From assembly GCA_009761415.1 (NCBI GenBank), contig QUOL01000012.1, forward strand, positions 124,001-188,000: DNA of 64,000 nucleotides, in the 5' to 3' direction. Source of the DNA: Sarcomyxa edulis. Lineage: Eukaryota; Basidiomycota; Agaricomycetes; Agaricales; Mycenaceae. The position numbers and the translations under genes were made by a program. Below are positions 58,476 to 64,000 of the stretch, piece after piece. The stretch's first letter is position 1. Every line of letters starts with the position of its first letter. The notes below the pieces were generated by a model. That model saw only the letters and a list, made by a program, of their open reading frames with translations. It searched no databases and was not told the origin of the DNA.

Positions 58476-59119
58476 CCACATTTGACTACCTGCGAGCTGC
58501 GAGTTTGCTCAGATAATGTAAAACTTTATCCTAATCTTTTCGCCATTTTTTACGACTTTGCCTGATTGAACTATAGTACCATATGTTCAAGTCATTTTAC
58601 TCCCTGTGCTCCGATAATCTAACATTTTTGCTCACTATCCCAATCGTAGTCAATGATTGTGGAAGATATATGATAATTCAGACCAAACTCAAACAATTGA
58701 ACAAAATTGCCCACGGAGGGTTTTCCTGATGTAAGTCCCACTTGCTCTTGTTAAAACGTTCTCCACCACTCATTGCTGCTGCTCTCTTCTCTTTACTTTC
58801 TGGATCTTGGGTTTATCTGGTGCATCAAAAGTCTCCTTCTTGTTCTTCTGGCAACTCTGCTTCACTGGAAGCACTCACTCTGGAGAAGACGGTATGTGCC
58901 CAATGCTTTCTTCTAGAACACTAACCCCACACTTATATCCTCTTTTCCAGGTTCCTAGACCTTTCTATTCTCTCTTCTTCAGGTCCCCTTCATTCCTACT
59001 TCATTGGAAGCCTGATTGGGGATGTTCTCCTCCTCAATTTCGAAGTTTCCTTATCTGATCTCGTTCGTTTTCTGACCTATCGCTTAGCTGTAACTTTCAG
59101 CAGGTCCTCCTCACTTGTA

Positions 59120-60250
59120 GCTTCCTGTGGATATCTGGGTCTAAGAATTTGGCCCAGTGGTGGTGGAGATATGAGCAATTTCGTGTTTTTTGGCATCAGA
59201 GGCCAAATGAGATGGTTTCACTGGATCTATGGTATGTTCCCTTTCATCTCCTCCACCATCTTGATCTCCTCTTCCATCCCTTTCTACGGATACCTCCCTT
59301 TCCACCATAGGATCACTGGTGGCCCCATACTTCCACCATCACCCACCCCATCACCACCACCCCCTGGTTCACCACCACTTTTGCTCAGATCCTCTGGGTC
59401 TTTTTTGCTGTGGATAGTACTATATCAGACCTCCTTGGGGGCCTTTAGAACGATGTTTTTAAGCCCTTCATTGTAGAGATATGGATGCCACATCATCAGC
59501 ATCACCAATCCTCAAATTTCGGAGTTTTGCCTTTCCAGGCATCGTTGATTGGGGCCTTCCAGTCTCTTTACCATTACATTCTACTCGCTTAGGGCTCCTA
59601 GTAGAGTGCTGGATCAAGGGATTTGGTCCTGTGGTTGTGGAGATATGGAATTTTCGATGTTTTTGGAGTTTGGGGTAGATTGGATGATTGTGGACGATCT
59701 GGTATGTCCCCATGCTCCATTCCTTTTCTATCCTACTCCCACCATTCCCCCCATCTCTTGCATGCCCCAGATTCCACCATCACCATCACCAGACATCCTC
59801 CTCATCAATTTCGAGGTTTTGACATTTTTTTGACTTATTCTCTATCACTGTTGCTCATACCCTCAATATCTCTTCAGGTGCAGTTTCTCCTCATCTCTAC
59901 CTTTCTGTTGATATCTGGGTTGAAGGATTTGGACCAGTGGTTGTGGAGGAACAGAGATTTCAGAAATTTTGCAGGTTTTGGGGATTGATCAGATGAACGT
60001 AAGCTATCCACACTATTCCTTGCTCCAATTCTTTTTTATCTTACTCCCATTATTTCATCCTTCCTTCCCATTTCCCATATCCCACTTTTACCATCACCAC
60101 ATGTTGCCATTGTCAATTTCAATGTTTGGACCTTTTTCAACTTTGTTACCTACCACCGCTGCTCAGACCTTTGATATCTCTCCAGATGAAGATTCCCCTC
60201 ACCTTCAGCTTCACAGTAATCCCTAGATTGAAGGATTTAGACTGGTGGTT
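59120..60250. repeat. Four diverged ~300-480-bp tandem units
   Basis: A phrase of the form ATATCTGGGTTGAAGGATTT followed by GGACCAGTGGTTGTGGAG recurs near 59131, 59609, 59907 and 60224, each time after a pyrimidine-rich stretch. The units are strongly diverged. They belong to the non-autonomous Plavaka-like element and have no coding capacity. Confidence 0.6.
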
Positions 60251-60652
60251 GTAGTGATACCGTTGTTTTTGTATCTCAGAAAAGTACCGTAACTTTCAAT
60301 TCATGTTTTCTTCTGGTTTCTTTACTTCTTTGGGTATTCTTTGTCAATGATAGAGTAGTATATATGTGGATTAGACTATATACTAGTTACTCATCTCAAT
60401 ATAGCTTATTTATCTACTGGTTGCTCTGTAGATTTAGATAGCCTCTCAGAGTCTCTGAAAGGTTTACAGTCTACTTTGAAAAGCTCTTATAGATTTCACA
60501 CAACCTATGTAGTATCCAGTAGACACTTATAGATATTCCTTTGTGTCAGGTGAACACACTGTGATCTATATAAGACCTGTAGTACCCAGTAGTCTACAGG
60601 AGTCTTCCATAGATATGACCCAAACTATATAGACAAAGTGGTTTTCCTGATG

Positions 60653-63600
60653 TTGATATCTTCAAATTGCAAGTACGCTTTGGCCTGAAGAAATGTTAGA
60701 TACATGCAATAAAGTAGACCTAAGTTTTGGACCAACTTACGAGTTGAGAAAATTGCATTGCCGCTGTCTTCATGCGAGATGCAGGAGATTGCACTGTGTC
60801 GGAGGAGGAATTGCCGGCAACGAACAGACGAGACTTGAGCTCTTGACGTTTTTCTTCCCGGGCCTCGGTATCGGCCTTTGTGATGGGACCCAACCATGCG
60901 CGATAAGCATCCTTGACAACGGCGTTCCATTCCGTAAATGGGACTGTGAATTGAACTCGGTCAGTACACAACAGCAAGATGAGAAATGAGGACATACCGT
61001 TCTTTGGCTTCTTGTGGTCTAAAGCGTAGACCTGCTTGTAAAGATTGGCGAGGTTGTCTGCTCTTGCGTTGACGACTTTGAGCCCGGCTTTAATGAGGAT
61101 GCTGTGAGTGGATCGTCCCATCGAAGCAGCAAAAGCTTCGATACAACCGTTGATCTCCTCGCCAAACATATTTATCTCCTCCAACTCGGCCGTCGAGTAG
61201 GTACCGTGTTTCTTGCCCTTGCGCCGTGCAGCCAGCTTCTTTGTCTTCTTCTCGTCATCATCCTTGTCATCTCCTCCGCTCGCCACCTTGGCCTTCTCTT
61301 TGCCCTTCGAACTCTTGCCACCCCCCTTCTTACCAGCAGGCGCAGAAGGCTCCTCGTCTTCATCCTCTAACGACGACTCGTCGCTGTCATCCTCTGACGA
61401 CTCGCAAGACACAAGTCGTCTGCGCTTAGCACGATGAGCTTTGCGAGTCTCACTGTAGTCGGAACCTGATGGCGAAGACTCGAAGATAGACATATCTTCG
61501 TTCGCCATACCCGTTCTCTCCTGAATGGATTTTTTTCGCGGTGGAGGGGCCTGATCATCATTGCTATCCTCCTCGATGTCTTCTGGATCAGAAGTCTTAT
61601 CCGAGTCCTTACCACCCCTCAATTCCTTAAGACGACCGAGAATATCTTCGTCAGTAAGATTATACTTCTGAACGATGTCTGTAGCCAACCACCCCGCGGG
61701 GACTTCTACGAATTTACGGGTAGACAGATTTTTAACAGTTATCCTTGACATACTCTCCTTGTCCTCAGGAGTCACGACACCGCAAACCAAACCCTTTGCC
61801 TCATAGGTGAACCCATAGACATTGTTGTAAGCGTAATGATAGGTTGAGGTTCCGTCTGAATGTAGATACGGGAAATTGGTCGGATGCTCGTCGTCACTTT
61901 CAGTGAAAGGTAAACCCTCATCCTCGTCTTCAGGAGGCCGTACAGGAGACGTGGGCGGAGACCGAGTGATGTTGTTGTCTGGAGACTCATCCGAAGCCTC
62001 GGAAACAGGAGGAGACGAGGGTGGCAGCTGCATATTGGTCCGCTTTGAAGGGGGTCTTGTCGACATAGGTATTGGAGGTGGAGGTGGAGGTGGAGGTGGA
62101 GGTGGTTGAGACACTGACACTGAAGATCCGCCAACAGCTTCAGGTGGTTGTTGAACGGGACGAGACACCAAAGGTGCAGAAGGCGCTTGCGCCAGAGAAT
62201 GTGGTTGCAACGTAGACGCCGAAGGCGCTTGTGCTAGAGATGATTGCGCCGTAGACGCTGAGGGCGCTTGCGCCAGTGGTTGAGACAGAGACACGAATAC
62301 TGAAGCTGGCACAGGACGTGATGGAGAGGGAGCAGGAGGTGCAGGTGTTGGTGGAGCAGCAGACTCCAGCAGCGAAGAAATTGGACGGAATGGGGAAGAA
62401 GCAGGCTGCTGCTTCAGTGCAAAAGGTGCAGGTGGTCGTGGAGTAGCAGACCCTGGCACAGAAAGTTGTCGAGACAAGGAAAGAGATGCGTCGTTCGATG
62501 TTACATGCATGGGACGTGCTCGCAAAGCAGTTGATATGGAGTCTGACACCGCGCCAGCCTGTGGGGCAGAAGGAACAAACCTGGACATGGTTTGTTCGAA
62601 TTCTGGACCTAAATCTTCTGAACAAGGGCCTTTATCCCTGTACGTTGCAACCGGGCGAGGCGTGATGTCCCTGTCCTCGTTGTTGCTTGTTTGCAACCTG
62701 GCGATGGGAGAAAAGTAACGAGTATTGGGGGCGTTTTCTTTTGCCCGAGAGAGATGGAGGGGAGTCCGTTTAGTGAGTCCATCTACGAGGGTGGTAGGAC
62801 GGTCACGAAACCGATCGTCCAGTGAACAACGGTGTGGGTCTGAAACTTGTTGAGAGGCTTGCGGTACGGACGTCGAGGGACGTTGGACGAAGGCGGATAT
62901 TGACTTGTAGGTTGGTAGCTCGATGTACAATTCACTGTCAGACGTATTAGCTCCTGGCAAATATTAGAATCTAGATATACAGACTCACCTCTGCCGTGGG
63001 ACAGAGCTTTTCCCAGCCCTATCCATTGTGTTTGTACTAGACGGACCAGAGCTGTAAGATATTTTCTTAGGTCAGCATTGTGTCTTGAAGGTAGAAATAA
63101 GGTGTACGTGTTCGTTCACAGATACGAAGGACATAAGAGTCAACTTCGTACATGTGAACACTGAATGTCTTCGTGGACATGAGAGTCAACTCGAAGACAT
63201 TCACGTCTGCAGTGGACATGAGAGTCAACAATGCAGATGGCGAGAAGTGATATGATTGACTACATAGGCATCCTAGACTAACCTAGCCTCTCCATGGGAT
63301 GGCTTGTCTTTGCCTGAATTCACTACCTTCGCCTGCAATTTTTTTTTCATGGTGTCCTTTCCCTGATGCACAATGAGTCAGTAGTTCACATAACGAGTTT
63401 TTAATGAAGTACCTTCTGAGGAGGGCCAACCTTGCGCCCAGGTCTTGGGTTATCATGCAACGACTCGTCTTCATCGGCATTGGAAAAGGAGACAGAAGTG
63501 GCTTTGCGTTTCTGTAACGAGGCAAGTGAGTTAACAAAAAAGCAAGTAATTGAACCCAAACTTCACCTTGCCATGAGGAGCGGGTGTCGCAACGTCTTGG

Positions 63601-63713
63601 GGAGTAGAGGCTACATTGGTAGAGGATGCTGCATTGCTAGCAGCCGCGTTGGGAGGCTGACTCGCAAGCCTAGCACTAGAACAAGTTCGAAGTCCGGGAG
63701 CTGTTGGGGCCAT
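60653..63713 (-). pseudogene. Large disordered protein gene, interrupted by a transposon
   Basis: A multi-exon minus-strand gene of unknown function. Exons: 63713 to about 63567 (MAPTAPGLRTCSSARLASQ), about 63513-63412 (KRKATSVSFSNADEDE), about 63363-63285, 63051-62989, 62953 to about 61001, about 60942 to 60739, then 60675-60653. The protein is rich in S, P and Q with a proline run near residue 300 of the main exon, acidic stretches, and a conserved-looking helical C-terminal region (YSTAELEEINMFGEEINGCI, STHSILIKAGLKVVNARADN, FTEWNAVVKDAYRAWLGPI). The last exon (AKAYLQFEDI) is cut at 60652 by the element 50709-60652, so the original 3' end is separated. I recall similar proteins in Agaricomycetes but no function; the gene could itself be transposon-associated. 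Hairpin repeats lie in its 63056-63280 intron and upstream of its start. Confidence 0.6.
63114..63240. repeat. Hairpin array A: three copies of GACATRAGAGTCAA
   Basis: Cores lie at 63130-63143, 63176-63189 and 63215-63228. Each is flanked by complementary arms of different sequence: TACGAAG/CTTCGTA, extendable through GTTCACA/TGTGAAC; GAATGTCTTCG/CGAAGACATTC; and TCTGCA/TGCAGA. The array lies in an intron of the disordered-protein gene. Core spacings are 46 and 39 bases. Confidence 0.85.
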
Positions 63714-63854
63714 AGTAACGCAAGGGCAGCGATATCGTTATTGTTGACGACGTTGAGGATGCGCAAAACGCGCTGGAATGAGAGAACACAGTGCTGGTCT
63801 GCAATGCCACGTAAGCAATGCGTCTGATAACTCGTAGGGATGGGCTTTCAATGT

Positions 63855-63962
63855 TGAGCCCAGAGAAGACATAAGAGTCAATGCTCTAGGGAGCACAACG
63901 GACATAAGAGTCAATGTCGTGCTCCCCGAAGAGGACATAAGAGTCAACTCTTCGTGCTCTGA
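63855..63962. repeat. Hairpin array B: three copies of GACATAAGAGTCAA
   Basis: Cores lie at 63868-63881, 63901-63914 and 63934-63947, exactly 33 bases apart. The arms are AGAG/CTCT with partial extension, GGGAGCAC/GTGCTCCC, and GAAGAG/CTCTTC. They lie about 140-250 bases upstream of the proposed start codon at 63713. Confidence 0.85.
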
Positions 63963-64000
63963 TTGAAGTAGAGACGAGAGGGGAGGAGGAAATGTGCTTA

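Larger units (their letters stand above)
51586..58731 (+). mobile_element. Plavaka-type DNA transposon, copy 2 (7,146 bp)
   Basis: Same length as copy 1 and in opposite orientation. The ends are CATCAGGGAAAACC and GGTTTTCCTGATG, flanked by TA on both sides (51584-51585, 58732-58733). The gene content and frames match copy 1 throughout. It was inserted into the 50709-60652 element, so it is the younger of the two. Confidence 0.9.
50709..60652. mobile_element. Non-autonomous Plavaka-like element with a Plavaka nested inside
   Basis: The ends are CATCAGGAAAACCC (50709) and GGTTTTCCTGATG (60652), the same termini as the full Plavaka element. TT occurs on both sides (50707-50708, 60653-60654). 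Without the nested copy at 51586-58731 and its TA duplication, about 2.8 kb remain with no transposase gene. The left part has tandem words such as GTAGATGTCACTCAATCTATG; the right part has four diverged repeats with a pyrimidine-rich interior. The element lies within an exon of the gene at 60653-63713. Confidence 0.75.

Noticed and set aside
28976..58731. Segmental duplication or assembly artefact explaining the two Plavaka copies
   Set aside because: Identity stops exactly at the inverted-repeat ends and the two copies have different target dinucleotides. An assembly error cannot be fully excluded without reads.
63855..63962. Repeat-spacer spacing resembling a small CRISPR array
   Set aside because: The sequence is from a eukaryote, the repeat is only 14 nt, spacers vary from 19 to 32 nt and are complementary around each core, and no cas-like gene is present.

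Overview
The window looks like a transposon-rich, partly decayed stretch of an Agaricomycete (mushroom-forming basidiomycete) nuclear genome. The evidence is many 45-75 base GT-AG introns, a Plavaka-type transposase paired with a DUF6532-like gene, an F-box protein, a basidiomycete-style Zn2Cys6 regulator, small Skp1 paralogs, and intron-rich hAT, Tc1 and Helitron genes. Species cannot be named from the sequence. No rRNA or convincing tRNA gene was seen. Family assignments rest on remembered family consensus, not on database searches.

Layout. 1-5.6 kb: two divergent genes, a large disordered protein (minus) and an F-box protein (plus). 6-17 kb: a run of damaged or partial genes: a Zn2Cys6 transcription factor with a frame collapse, a remnant of the tRNA methyltransferase Trm44, a 1.27 kb inverted-arm element, an O-methyltransferase lacking its usual N-terminus, a frameshifted centrosomin-motif (Cnn_1N) coiled-coil gene, and a Helitron N-domain remnant. 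17-28.9 kb: gene-poor, with two complete Skp1 genes (157 and 161 aa) with matching introns, a degenerate F-box-family gene next to the first, and two short genes sharing a GxxVxFWD exon.

28.9-60.7 kb is a nest of DNA transposons. Two copies of one 7,146-bp Plavaka element (28976-36121 and 51586-58731) lie in opposite orientation; comparison of their reading frames shows only two, silent, differences. Each carries a transposase gene and a divergently transcribed DUF6532-like gene. Between them lie: a Tc1/mariner element (37097-40587) containing an intron-bearing Hsp90 fragment; a dead Ac-like hAT gene split by a 3,854-bp element (42154-46007) with its own inverted repeats and a 945-aa protein that may be an unrecognised DDE transposase; and a hAT element (46191-50662) carrying a Ulp1-type protease gene and an apparently intact transposase. 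The second Plavaka copy sits inside a non-autonomous relative (50709-60652), which itself splits an exon of the next gene.

60.7-64 kb: a large, mostly disordered minus-strand protein gene, broken by that insertion. An intron and the upstream region of this gene contain six copies of a fixed 14-nt core, GACATRAGAGTCAA, each flanked by different but mutually complementary arms. This array and the 42154-46007 element are the two most novel signals in the window.
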